Source of the DNA: Fimenecus sp964540535
GTDB taxonomy: Bacteria; Bacillota; Clostridia; Oscillospirales; Acutalibacteraceae
NCBI GenBank assembly: GCA_964540535.1
Contig: CAZIMO010000011.1
Span: 1-43,166, forward strand
DNA: 43,166 bases
Direction: 5' to 3'
Part shown: positions 8,305 through 14,929 of the stretch, one piece after another
Layout: each line of letters opens with the position of its first letter
Numbering within the stretch: position 1 is the stretch's first letter
Position numbers and translations under genes: made by a program
The notes under the pieces: generated by a model
Databases searched by the model: none
What the model saw: the letters and a program-made list of their open reading frames with translations, nothing else
Told to the model about the DNA's origin: nothing

Positions 8305-9174
8305 TTATTTAATATCAGTTAAAACATCGGATATATCCCCGTCAATACATATCGACTGATTTTCAATTTCTTTCGGACAAATTGCGTATTCCGCATTTAT
8401 ACAGACATATGTGGCTTTAGGATTTTGCGCTGTCAACTGCCAAAACGGATACTTGATAATCACAGGGGTGTTATAACCTACGCCGAGTTCAAGGTAAAGT
8501 ATATTTTGATTTTGCCTTGTTCTCAAAAAATCGCTGTATCTTTCACTCGCTTTATGCCAGCCCTCATCTTGAACAAATTTATTGTCACATCTTAAATTTG
8601 TGGTTAAAGGCTTTCCGCAATAAGGGCATTTCGGAATTAAATCAGTCGGTATTCGCATATCCTTTTGCTTTTCATACATTTCTATGACAATATTTTTATT
8701 ATCAAAAGTTTTTTGACAGCAAGGCTCACTGCACTGAAAAAGTCCGTAATCGCCTTGGGTATAAAATAAACGGTTTTTGTCAAAGCCGGCGCGCTGAAAG
8801 CAGTGGTCAACATTGGTTGTGATAACAAAATAATCTTTATCTTTAACTAAATCAAACAGCCTGTAATATAAGTCAGACGGAATATCCACATAACGGTTTA
8901 AATAGATATGTCTGCTCCACCATGCCCAATATTCTTCAAGGCTGTGGTAGGGATAAAAACCGCCTGAATACATATCGGTAATGCCGTACTTTTCTTTAAA
9001 ATCAGAAAAATATTTATCAAATCTTTCTCCGCCGTAGGTAAAACCTGCTGCTGTTGATAATCCTGCTCCTGCACCGATAACAACTGCGTCGCATTCTTCA
9101 AACGCTTTTTTAAACTTGCTTATCTGTACAGAGTAGCTGTCGGTAGATTTTGTAGTCTTTATCTTTGAAAACAT
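8305..9174 (-). CDS. SirTM-like (class M) Sir2 family protein ADP-ribosyltransferase
   Basis: A 289-aa Sir2-fold, NAD-dependent enzyme. The NAD loop GAGAGLSTAAGFTYGG is at residues 34-49. TTNVDHCFQRAG begins at 119. A zinc site is likely from C148, C152, C153 and the CPYC at 183-186. Where ordinary sirtuins have a catalytic His (HG), this one has Q140 in TQGDYG, with N121 in TTNVD. These match the Asn/Gln pair I recall as essential in the streptococcal SirTM, which transfers ADP-ribose to protein instead of removing acyl groups. ADP-ribosyltransferase activity is therefore inferred. The start has an AAGGTGAT site and lies inside the macrodomain gene (65-nt overlap), so the two are tightly coupled. 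Last gene of the operon. Confidence 0.85.
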   Translation of the reverse strand: MFSKIKTTKSTDSYSVQISKFKKAFEECDAVVIGAGAGLSTAAGFTYGGERFDKYFSDFKEKYGITDMYSGGFYPYHSLEEYWAWWSRHIYLNRYVDIPSDLYYRLFDLVKDKDYFVITTNVDHCFQRAGFDKNRLFYTQGDYGLFQCSEPCCQKTFDNKNIVIEMYEKQKDMRIPTDLIPKCPYCGKPLTTNLRCDNKFVQDEGWHKASERYSDFLRTRQNQNILYLELGVGYNTPVIIKYPFWQLTAQNPKATYVCINAEYAICPKEIENQSICIDGDISDVLTDIK

Positions 9175-9898
9175 TGAATATCACCTTGATTTTGCTGTTA
9201 GTTTTTTCTTTATATTCTTTAATTGTTTCTATTGCAATTTCTGCTGCTCTGTAATTGGGAAAATGAAATTCGCCTGTGGAAATACAGCAGAACGCAATGC
9301 TGTTCAAATTATTTTTGTCTGATGTTTTTAGGCATTCCGTGTAACAGGAAGCGAGCAGTTCTTCATCATTTTTTGTGAGAATACCGTTAATAATAGGTCC
9401 GACAGTGTGGATAACATATGCGCTCGGAAGATTATATGCAGGTGTAATTCTAGCTTTGCCCGTAGGCTCTTTAAACCCTTGCGACTGCATAATTTCATCA
9501 CACTTTAACCGAAGTCTCACACCCGAAAAAGTGTGAATGCAGTTATCTATACAAGCGTGGCAGGGGCAGAAGCATCCCAAAAGCTGACTGTTAGCCGCAT
9601 TTACTATCGCATCTGCATCAATGGTTGTAATATCGCCCTGCCATAAGTAAATATCATCATCAATTTCGGCAAGCTCGCTTAAATGAGTTATGCCTTTCTT
9701 GTTTATTTCTTCACTTAAATATTCATCCTCAACTGACAAATATTCATCGCTTACAGGTTCGGGCATACGAACATTGACAAGCGAACGGTAAAGGTTAAAG
9801 CATTCGTCAATATCAATGGGTATTTCAACCTTGCTGTATCTTGGATTTTCAGCAAGCAGATATTTAATTAACCATAAAAGCCTTTCATTCTGTGTCAT
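9110..9898 (-). CDS. Zinc-containing macrodomain protein, predicted ADP-ribosyl hydrolase
   Basis: A 262-aa protein: an N-terminal helical extension (1-80) and a macrodomain (about 82-262). The ADP-ribose-binding IVNAANSQLLGC (98-109) runs into a Cys/His-rich insert, CFCPCHACIDNCIHTFSG (109-126), the zinc site typical of the SirTM-linked Zn-macro class. The phosphate loop ISTGEFHFPNYRAAE is at 206-220. This class removes the ADP-ribose that SirTM adds. It starts 4 nt after the DUF1848 gene, with the AGGGTGAT ribosome binding site overlapping that gene's end, and overlaps the sirtuin gene by 65 nt. Writer and eraser are thus co-expressed. The protein target is not evident, because no GcvH-L or lipoate ligase gene is present. 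Confidence 0.88.
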   Translation of the reverse strand: MTQNERLLWLIKYLLAENPRYSKVEIPIDIDECFNLYRSLVNVRMPEPVSDEYLSVEDEYLSEEINKKGITHLSELAEIDDDIYLWQGDITTIDADAIVNAANSQLLGCFCPCHACIDNCIHTFSGVRLRLKCDEIMQSQGFKEPTGKARITPAYNLPSAYVIHTVGPIINGILTKNDEELLASCYTECLKTSDKNNLNSIAFCCISTGEFHFPNYRAAEIAIETIKEYKEKTNSKIKVIFNVFKDKDYKIYRQLLCTDKQV

Positions 9899-9902
9899 AA
9901 TA

Positions 9903-10829
9903 TCACCCTAAAACAAGCTGATTATCTATCCAGCTTTCCTGTTCGGCATCACGAATTTTATCACCCGGCTGATGAGAACCAAGTAAAAAAGGAGAGTTTG
10001 GATTGTGCCGCTTTGAATTTCGTATGACAGCTTCTCTGTTTGCATTGGCATAACAGTATTTACACAAATGCTTACAGGTGTCATAAGCGCCTATATCGTT
10101 ACCGAGAAAGCAGGCGCATTCACCGCGCTGACCCTTTCTTTTTGGCATATTCAGCTTTGTGTGCAAGGCTTTTTCATATACAGACTGTGTAAGACATCCG
10201 TTGCAGTCAACACCGAACGGTGCAAGCTCGTCACCCTCGGCACAGGCTTTAACAGTAATACCGTATTTTTTGCCTATTTCTGCAAAAGTCTTGCCTAATT
10301 TCAAGCGTTCATTTTTAGTTACCGCTCTTGCTTCAGGAAAATTTCTGATAACCTTTTTGTACAAATCAATGAAGCTGATAATACAGGTGTTCGTATAACC
10401 CGAAAGCTCACTTGCCATTTTTTCAAAAATTTTAAGATGAAAGTCAAGAGAATATTTTTTTGTTATGAATATTGGATCATATCTCCAACCGATGCTGTCA
10501 ATTCCGACTGTTTTGGAAAGCGTTTTGAAATCCTTGATAACCTGTTTTTTATCAGGTACATTCGGCTCAATTTCTTTTCCGTACGGCGTTATAGTTACAA
10601 ACCAATATTGCCCGAAAGGCTTTAATATATCCGTATATTCAAGCATCGGCGCGGGATTCTTGGTGCAAAATGCAATTAAGTCAACAACATCGGGAGTAAT
10701 TTTGTATTTTGTAACTGCCGACGGATTGTACGGATTACGCGCAAGAACATAACCATCTTTTATTCTGTTTATAAACCATTTTGAATAGAACGCAGGTATA
10801 TCCGTTCTCATTCCAGTTTGTAAAATCAT
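9903..10829 (-). CDS. DUF1848 family protein with C-terminal CxxxCxxC cluster motif
   Basis: A 308-aa protein recognisable as DUF1848 by YVLARNPYNPSAVTKY (27-42), the FCTKNPAPML strand (54-63), TPYGKEIEPNVPDK (81-94) and GWRYDPIF (114-121). These read as strands of a barrel. The C-terminal quarter holds paired cysteines (C209/C212, C238/C240) and then CKHLCKYCY (252-260), an exact CxxxCxxC with an aromatic residue before the last Cys, as in radical SAM enzymes, where it is normally N-terminal. Function is undetermined; a permuted radical SAM enzyme is possible. It begins 1 nt after the nitroreductase stop (TGATATG), so it is translationally coupled. Confidence 0.8.
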   Translation of the reverse strand: MILQTGMRTDIPAFYSKWFINRIKDGYVLARNPYNPSAVTKYKITPDVVDLIAFCTKNPAPMLEYTDILKPFGQYWFVTITPYGKEIEPNVPDKKQVIKDFKTLSKTVGIDSIGWRYDPIFITKKYSLDFHLKIFEKMASELSGYTNTCIISFIDLYKKVIRNFPEARAVTKNERLKLGKTFAEIGKKYGITVKACAEGDELAPFGVDCNGCLTQSVYEKALHTKLNMPKRKGQRGECACFLGNDIGAYDTCKHLCKYCYANANREAVIRNSKRHNPNSPFLLGSHQPGDKIRDAEQESWIDNQLVLG

Positions 10830-10830
10830 A

Positions 10831-11409
10831 TCAGTATACTATTTTAATCCTATCTTTATTTATTGGTTTTGCTGACGGCTTTTCACCGTTAATATATCCA
10901 AGAATTACAAAACACCTTGCAATATAATTATCAGGGATATTCCATTTATATAATAAATCATTGCCGTACTCATTGTCAAAGCTTTGTTCAGCTCTTGAAA
11001 TAATGCAAGAGGAAATACCAAGCTCTGTTGCCTGCAAAACCATATTTTCAGCGGCGCAAAAAGCGTCGGGAATACTGAACAGAAAATTCTTCGGCGCAAA
11101 AACACAGGCAACAGACGGGGCATCATAAAAACCGTTTCTTATATTTTTGTCGTCAATAACGCTTGGCTGTTCCTTTGATACATAAGAGCCGAGCAGTTGA
11201 CTTCTGTCAAAATTATTCATATTCATAATTCCGATTTCTTTGCAAAGCTTGGCATTATGTACCCCTACGATGATTGTGCCTTGTCTGCCGCCTGCATTAG
11301 GAGCAGAAATACCTGCCTCAATAATTTTTTCAAGTGCTTCTCTATGTATTTGCTCATCCGTATATTTTCTGATTGAGCGTCTTGATTTGATTATATCCAT
11401 TAACTGCAT
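10831..11409 (-). CDS. Nitroreductase family protein (FMN-dependent)
   Basis: A 192-aa flavoprotein of the nitroreductase superfamily, which reduces nitro groups, quinones or enones, or oxidises substrates, with FMN. The FMN-contacting SRRSIRKY motif is at residues 9-16, followed by APNAGGRQG (36-44) and FCAAENMVLQATELGISSC (about 116-134), the dimer helix and substrate loop. I start at the ATG at 11409 because AAGGAGA is 7 nt upstream. The maturase stop and this start overlap as TAATG. Being wedged between the radical SAM maturase and the DUF1848 gene suggests a role in the same pathway, perhaps in oxidising or reducing the modified peptide or regenerating a flavin. That is inference. Confidence 0.88.
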   Translation of the reverse strand: MQLMDIIKSRRSIRKYTDEQIHREALEKIIEAGISAPNAGGRQGTIIVGVHNAKLCKEIGIMNMNNFDRSQLLGSYVSKEQPSVIDDKNIRNGFYDAPSVACVFAPKNFLFSIPDAFCAAENMVLQATELGISSCIISRAEQSFDNEYGNDLLYKWNIPDNYIARCFVILGYINGEKPSAKPINKDRIKIVY

Positions 11410-12443
11410 TATAAAATCTCCTTCCAGCATTGAGGGTCCGGTGAATAAAAGCTTCCGTATGTTCCCTTTGCAACAGCAGGACATCCCCTGCACCATGCAA
11501 GCAGTTCACACCTTGAGCATTTTTCAAATTTTTTATATTCTCTGTATATTTCGGCATCACAAACCCATACATCTGCAAGTCTGTCCTCGAATACATTTCC
11601 GATTTTGCTGTCGCTTACTCTTCGACAGGCAAATATATCGCCGTTCGGCAGAATTGTTATGTGACAGTTTCCGCAGTTACAGCCGCCGTAGATTATGTCT
11701 TTTTCTGCATCAGCAGGAATTTTGAATATTCCTTTTTCATATTCATACAAAGTCCATAAATGGTCTTTTTTATTAAAATATGTTTCACAGCCGTTTTCTT
11801 TATAGTATTTGAATTTTCTATAACATTCCTCAAGTAAAGCACGATAACGCGAAGGCTCAATATTAGTATTCTTTTCATTACTCGTTGGGCAATATCTTGC
11901 AAAGGCAAAAACGTCTGCTTTATTTTCAACAACAGTATCAATAATATTGGGAATTTCGTTAATATTTGTACCCGAAACCGTTGTCATAATAACCGCTTTT
12001 ATGCCTGCTTTTTTTATTGTTGCTATCTTTTCAAGAGTGGTGTCAAATGAACCTGGCTTTCTGAACCAATCGTGCGTTTTTCTCATTCCGTCAATAGAAA
12101 GCTGATATTTTTCACAGCCCAATGCTTTAAGTCTTGCGCAAACTTCGTCATTAAGGTGAAAAGGATTACCGAGAATTGTGAAATTGATATTGTGACAGTG
12201 TATAAGCTCAAGCAGTTTCCAAAAATCAGGATGCAAAATAGGATCGCCGCCTGTAATATAAAAATACTGCTGACGGTCATACATCTCACAAAAGTCAATG
12301 CAGTTGTAAAATACATTTTCCATTTGCTCCCAAGTCATTGACTCAAGATGCTTGCAGTTATCCTCAGAAAAAATATAGCAATGCTTACACCGTTGATCGC
12401 AGTCATCTGTTATATGCCATTGAAATGCAAAATATTGTTTCAT
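11409..12443 (-). CDS. Radical SAM/SPASM peptide maturase (ACGX-type system)
   Basis: A 344-aa radical SAM enzyme with a SPASM auxiliary-cluster domain, predicted to modify the Cys-rich peptide encoded just upstream. The catalytic [4Fe-4S] motif CDQRCKHCY is at residues 15-23. The glycine motif FYITGGDP follows at about 81-88. The C-terminal SPASM part carries GGCNCGNC, then CRR, then CSRCELLAWCRGC and a final PQCW, enough Cys for two more clusters. The start is the ATG at 12443, behind AGAGGTAAGGAT; the reading frame is open further upstream but has no site. I recall an NCBI protein family for radical SAM/SPASM enzymes of the 'ACGX system', which fits this gene and its neighbour. The bond it makes (for example thioether) is not known from sequence. 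Confidence 0.9.
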   Translation of the reverse strand: MKQYFAFQWHITDDCDQRCKHCYIFSEDNCKHLESMTWEQMENVFYNCIDFCEMYDRQQYFYITGGDPILHPDFWKLLELIHCHNINFTILGNPFHLNDEVCARLKALGCEKYQLSIDGMRKTHDWFRKPGSFDTTLEKIATIKKAGIKAVIMTTVSGTNINEIPNIIDTVVENKADVFAFARYCPTSNEKNTNIEPSRYRALLEECYRKFKYYKENGCETYFNKKDHLWTLYEYEKGIFKIPADAEKDIIYGGCNCGNCHITILPNGDIFACRRVSDSKIGNVFEDRLADVWVCDAEIYREYKKFEKCSRCELLAWCRGCPAVAKGTYGSFYSPDPQCWKEIL

Positions 12444-12492
12444 ATCCTTACCTCTATATAAAAAAATCGTAAAACGAATTGACTGTTGATTT

Positions 12493-12519
12493 AGGGCAGA
12501 CAGGTATTTTATCTGCCCT
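12493..12519 (-). promoter_or_regulatory. Hairpin between peptide gene and maturase gene
   Basis: An 8-bp stem (AGGGCAGA / TCTGCCCT, 11-nt loop) lies 10 nt after the peptide stop on the minus strand. There is no T tract directly after it, so it is more likely an RNA-stabilising or processing stem than a full terminator. A later run of seven T in front of the maturase gene could give partial termination. Either would raise peptide levels above enzyme levels. Confidence 0.5.
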
Positions 12520-12528
12520 CGGTGATAA

Positions 12529-12675
12529 TTATTTGTTATCACCTGCACCGCAAGCAGAACCGCAAGCTGCATGTGCCTTCTTATCGTCAGAAGAACCGCA
12601 AGCAGAACCGCAGGCTGACGAAGGAGTCTTTACAGACTTCTTTGCGTTCCAAGATGCTAAATCTTTAAGTGCCAT
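12529..12675 (-). CDS. ACGX-repeat Cys-rich precursor peptide (RiPP, 48 aa)
   Basis: A 48-aa peptide. Residues 1-20 are a lysine/serine leader (MALKDLASWNAKKSVKTPSS). The core then carries two ACGSACG blocks (21-27 and 37-43) separated by a charged SSDDKKAHA, giving four ACGX units, all with X = Ser or Ala. These are the only four Cys. The start has AAGGCGGTGAT directly upstream and an own promoter. It is followed by a radical SAM/SPASM gene, the classic precursor-maturase order. The peptide fits the family I remember as ACGX-repeat peptides (about 55 residues, three or four repeats). A small metal-binding peptide is the alternative, but the maturase next door argues for post-translational modification. 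Export or cleavage genes are not visible nearby. Confidence 0.85.
   Translation of the reverse strand: MALKDLASWNAKKSVKTPSSACGSACGSSDDKKAHAACGSACGAGDNK
12547..12612 (-). repeat. 18-nt exact direct repeat within the peptide gene
   Basis: ACCGCAAGCAGAACCGCA (plus strand) occurs at 12547-12564 and again at 12595-12612, 48 nt apart. It encodes the CGSACG core of each block, which suggests the core arose by duplication. Confidence 0.85.
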
Positions 12676-12708
12676 AATTATCACCGCCTTCCGTTATTTG
12701 TTAATTGA

Positions 12709-12749
12709 ATTATATAACAGTTTGTTTGAGACGAAAAGTACGCACTTTT
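12709..12749 (-). promoter_or_regulatory. Promoter and overlapping operator of the peptide operon
   Basis: On the minus strand a perfect TATAAT (12714-12709) lies 17 bp from a poor -35 (TTTTCG, 12737-12732), suggesting a need for activation or tight control. The dyad AAAAGT-ACGC-ACTTTT (12734-12749) covers that -35, a plausible binding site for the divergent HxlR regulator. Confidence 0.6.
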
Positions 12750-12762
12750 TTGTGAGGTAGTT

Positions 12763-12776
12763 ACTTATTTGTAAGT
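12763..12776. promoter_or_regulatory. Second dyad, HxlR-type operator candidate
   Basis: ACTTA-TTTG-TAAGT is a perfect 5-bp dyad in the middle of the divergent intergenic region, 14 bp after the first dyad. Short dyads containing ACTTA/TAAGT are typical of HxlR-type operators as I recall them. Assignment is by location and symmetry. Confidence 0.5.
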
Positions 12777-12812
12777 CTTGTGAATTTAAATTTTTTAGCA
12801 TTAAAATTTTAT

Positions 12813-12841
12813 TTGACTTATTTCGTATATTACATTATAAT
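12813..12841 (+). promoter_or_regulatory. HxlR-type regulator promoter
   Basis: TTGACT, 17-bp spacer, TATAAT: an almost perfect sigma-A promoter 42 nt before the regulator start. It is far stronger by sequence than the facing peptide-operon promoter. Confidence 0.75.
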
Positions 12842-12882
12842 TTGAGTGTAACATTCACAAATGATGTATTGGAGATGCCGAT

Positions 12883-13215
12883 ATGAAAAACAACGATGAA
12901 ATTATTGAAGCTTGTCCTGTTGCAACAACCGTTAATCTTATAGGAAGTAAGTGGAAATTGCTTATTATTAGAAATCTTTTGCAAAGACCGTGGAGATTTA
13001 ACGAACTTCAAAAATCGCTTGACGGAATAAGCCAAAAGGTATTGACTGACTCACTGCGTTCTATGGAAAAAGACGGAATTATCATAAGAACCGTATACCC
13101 GGAAGTTCCGCCGAGGGTTGAATATTCTCTTACAGATTTAGGTATGAGCCTTCAGCCTATTCTCGATTTAATGCGTGAGTGGGGAGAGGTTTATAAAGTT
13201 AACAGTAAAAACTGA
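12883..13215 (+). CDS. HxlR family transcriptional regulator
   Basis: A 110-aa winged helix-turn-helix regulator. The signature is complete: CPVATTVNLIGSKWKLLII at residues 11-29, then LLQRPWRFNELQKSLDGISQKVLTDSLR (about 32-59), and the wing with VPPRVEYSLTDLG. The Cys at residue 11 sits where family members such as YodB, QorR and HypR hold the redox- or electrophile-sensing thiol, so a thiol switch is plausible. GGAG lies 8 nt before the ATG. It is transcribed away from the peptide-maturase-macrodomain-sirtuin operon and has two dyads in the shared intergenic region, so it very likely controls that operon. Confidence 0.93.
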   Translation: MKNNDEIIEACPVATTVNLIGSKWKLLIIRNLLQRPWRFNELQKSLDGISQKVLTDSLRSMEKDGIIIRTVYPEVPPRVEYSLTDLGMSLQPILDLMREWGEVYKVNSKN

Positions 13216-13218
13216 AAA

Positions 13219-13253
13219 AATGCTGCGCGGTCTTTTGACTGTGCAGCATTTTT
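13219..13253. terminator. Bidirectional terminator after HxlR-type regulator
   Basis: A 14-bp stem (AATGCTGCGCGGTC / GACTGTGCAGCATT, two G-T wobbles, TTTT loop) followed by a T tract. It separates the regulator from the convergent oxidoreductase gene. Confidence 0.9.
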
Positions 13254-13273
13254 GTGTTTTTATAATATGTAGT

Positions 13274-14572
13274 TTAAAACTCGACTTTTTGTACAGTGCC
13301 GCCGTTTTCACGGGATTTATCTGCAAGATAAACGCAAAGGTGACCTGCAACCGAATCAAAAATTGATGTGCAGGCAAGGCTTGGCTTTTCACCGCGTACA
13401 AATGAAACAAAGTCAGCCGCCAATCTTTCATCGCCGCCGCCGTGTCCGCCGTAAGCGCCGACCATATCGCCTGTGAGTTTCAAGTCAACCTCTTCAACGA
13501 TTTTTTCGTCGGTCTTTGTGGGGTGAATTTTTGATACATAGAACTTTGCCTCTTCAAAGTTACCGTAAATTTCACCTTTTGTACCGATAATGTGTATTCT
13601 TCTAAGCGACATTGACGAGCCGCCAACCATATTGTGAGTACCCGTAGCGCCGTTTGCAAAGTTTACAAGCACAGATTGATGGTCAACAACATCATTGTCG
13701 CACTTGTAAATGCACTTGCCGTATGGGCTGTCGCCTTTAAGAAGATTTATTTTATCTTCAATTGTGGGATTTTTAATGTGTTCAAGCTTATCCCAAATAT
13801 AGAATGCCCAACGATCCGGCTGGTCAATGTAAAGACGCTTTGCAGAGTAACGGCAGTCCTCAACAAGAGGGCAGTCGACCATACAGCGTTCGCCTGCGTT
13901 TTCGGGTGCATTTTCGGGCTTAAACTGGTATTTACCGCCGAAGCTTGAAATTGCAACGGGCTTCGTGTCGCTCATCATCCACATCATAATATCAATATCG
14001 TGACAGCACTTTGCAAGAAGCATTGTTGTGTGGCATTTCTTGCTGTTAGCCCATTTACCGCGAATGTAAGATGTTGAAAGGTGATGATAGCTTACATGCT
14101 CAAGGGTCTGAATATTCATAATGTCGCCGATATCGCCGTTAACAAGCCTTTCTTTAATTGCGTAATAGAAAGGAGTATAGCGAAGAACATGGCAAATCAT
14201 AACCTTTGAGTTGTTAGTTCTTGCACATTCGACCAATTCACGCATTTCTTCTTCGCAAACTGCAAAAGGCTTTTCAAGAAGCATATCGTAGCCTAAATTC
14301 AAAAGGGGAATAGAGGTCTCAAGATGCTGATGATCCATTGTGCCGTTAATTATAGCGTCGGCAATTTTGCCGTGCTTTGCCAATTCGTCAGCATTTTCAA
14401 AGCACATATCCTCTGAAAAACCGAATTTTTCCATAACCATTTGTCTGCGAACAGGATTTGGGTCGGCAACACCGACGATTTTTAGCTGTTCGGGATTTGT
14501 TACTGCAAGCTCTGCATAAATTAAAGCTCTGTGACCTGCGCCTACAATTATCGCCGTAACGTGCTTTGACAT
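13274..14572 (-). CDS. Gfo/Idh/MocA family NAD(P)-dependent oxidoreductase
   Basis: A 432-aa cytoplasmic dehydrogenase, probably acting on a sugar, inositol or sugar acid. The N-terminal Rossmann loop is AIIVGAGHRALIYAELA (about residues 7-23), with VADPNPVRR after the second strand. The family LLEKPFA motif is near residue 100 and the substrate-side CHDIDIMMWMM near 206-216. The middle has a Cys-bearing insert (GERCMVDCPLVEDCRYSAKR) of unknown role. A Gly/His-rich GAYGGHGGGDERL comes before the C-terminal helices. The ATG at 14572 is chosen from the GTGAGATGAT site; upstream in-frame ATGs are worse placed. It stands alone, so its substrate cannot be inferred from context. Confidence 0.9.
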   Translation of the reverse strand: MSKHVTAIIVGAGHRALIYAELAVTNPEQLKIVGVADPNPVRRQMVMEKFGFSEDMCFENADELAKHGKIADAIINGTMDHQHLETSIPLLNLGYDMLLEKPFAVCEEEMRELVECARTNNSKVMICHVLRYTPFYYAIKERLVNGDIGDIMNIQTLEHVSYHHLSTSYIRGKWANSKKCHTTMLLAKCCHDIDIMMWMMSDTKPVAISSFGGKYQFKPENAPENAGERCMVDCPLVEDCRYSAKRLYIDQPDRWAFYIWDKLEHIKNPTIEDKINLLKGDSPYGKCIYKCDNDVVDHQSVLVNFANGATGTHNMVGGSSMSLRRIHIIGTKGEIYGNFEEAKFYVSKIHPTKTDEKIVEEVDLKLTGDMVGAYGGHGGGDERLAADFVSFVRGEKPSLACTSIFDSVAGHLCVYLADKSRENGGTVQKVEF

Positions 14573-14616
14573 ATTTATCATCTCACTTAATATGTAATTA
14601 TTATTTTGAGAATTAT

Positions 14617-14658
14617 TCAAAATCTCTGAATTTATAAGTGTTTTGTGAGGTTATTATA
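14617..14658. repeat. 42-nt imperfect direct repeat, copy 1
   Basis: It starts TCAAAATCTCTG and ends GTGAGGTTATTATA. Copy 2 lies exactly 101 nt downstream and differs at about seven positions with no gaps. The end reads TATAAT on the minus strand and could act as a -10 element for the oxidoreductase gene. Confidence 0.8.
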
Positions 14659-14717
14659 CCGTAAGTACGAGGCAGGAAAAGTCGCCGAGCGCTACGATAC
14701 AATGTTCTCCGAAACAC

Positions 14718-14759
14718 TCAAAATCTTTGATTTTGCAAGTATTTCGTGAGATTATTATA
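14718..14759. repeat. 42-nt imperfect direct repeat, copy 2
   Basis: It starts TCAAAATCTTTG and ends GTGAGATTATTATA, in register with copy 1. On the minus strand its TATAAT end follows TTTACT at 16 bp, giving a plausible promoter for the oxidoreductase gene. Confidence 0.8.
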
Positions 14760-14856
14760 ACACATAAAAACCAAAAGTAAAGTGTAAAATACAAATAAAA
14801 TCGAACGCATAAATTATTTAATTAAGATATTTTTTGAAAAAATTTAAAGATTTTTA

Positions 14857-14885
14857 ATGACAAAAAAAGCGTTTTGTATTATAAT
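14857..14885 (+). promoter_or_regulatory. Promoter of the alpha/beta hydrolase-miaB transcript
   Basis: ATGACA, 17-bp spacer, TATAAT, 45 nt before the hydrolase start: five of six and six of six matches to sigma-A consensus. Confidence 0.65.
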
Positions 14886-14929
14886 ATACCCATTATTATG
14901 CAGAAGTCTGCAAATTGGAGGATTTTATT

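Larger units (their letters stand above)
14573..14929. other. 357-bp non-coding region between divergent genes
   Basis: No convincing gene is present. It holds both copies of a 42-nt repeat, a more GC-rich stretch between them (14660-14717), a candidate minus-strand promoter whose -10 is the end of copy 2, and the plus-strand hydrolase promoter at 14857-14885. The repeats plus the spacer equal about 1.4 units of a 101-bp tandem repeat. Confidence 0.7.

Noticed and set aside
12444..12572. 43-residue N-terminal extension of the radical SAM protein
   Set aside because: It would overlap the peptide gene end and hairpin, lacks a ribosome binding site, and the family begins just before the CxxxCxxC motif.
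12529..12675. Metallothionein-like reading of the Cys peptide
   Set aside because: Four Cys in ACGX units next to a SPASM maturase fit a modified peptide better, although metal binding is not excluded.
12479..12760. Plus-strand frame with PQAEPQA repeats
   Set aside because: It is the antisense shadow of the ACGX peptide gene; the repeats are the mirror of the duplicated peptide core, and there is no ribosome binding site.
14617..14759. CRISPR array
   Set aside because: Only two diverged repeats, a single spacer-like insert of 59 nt, and no cas genes.
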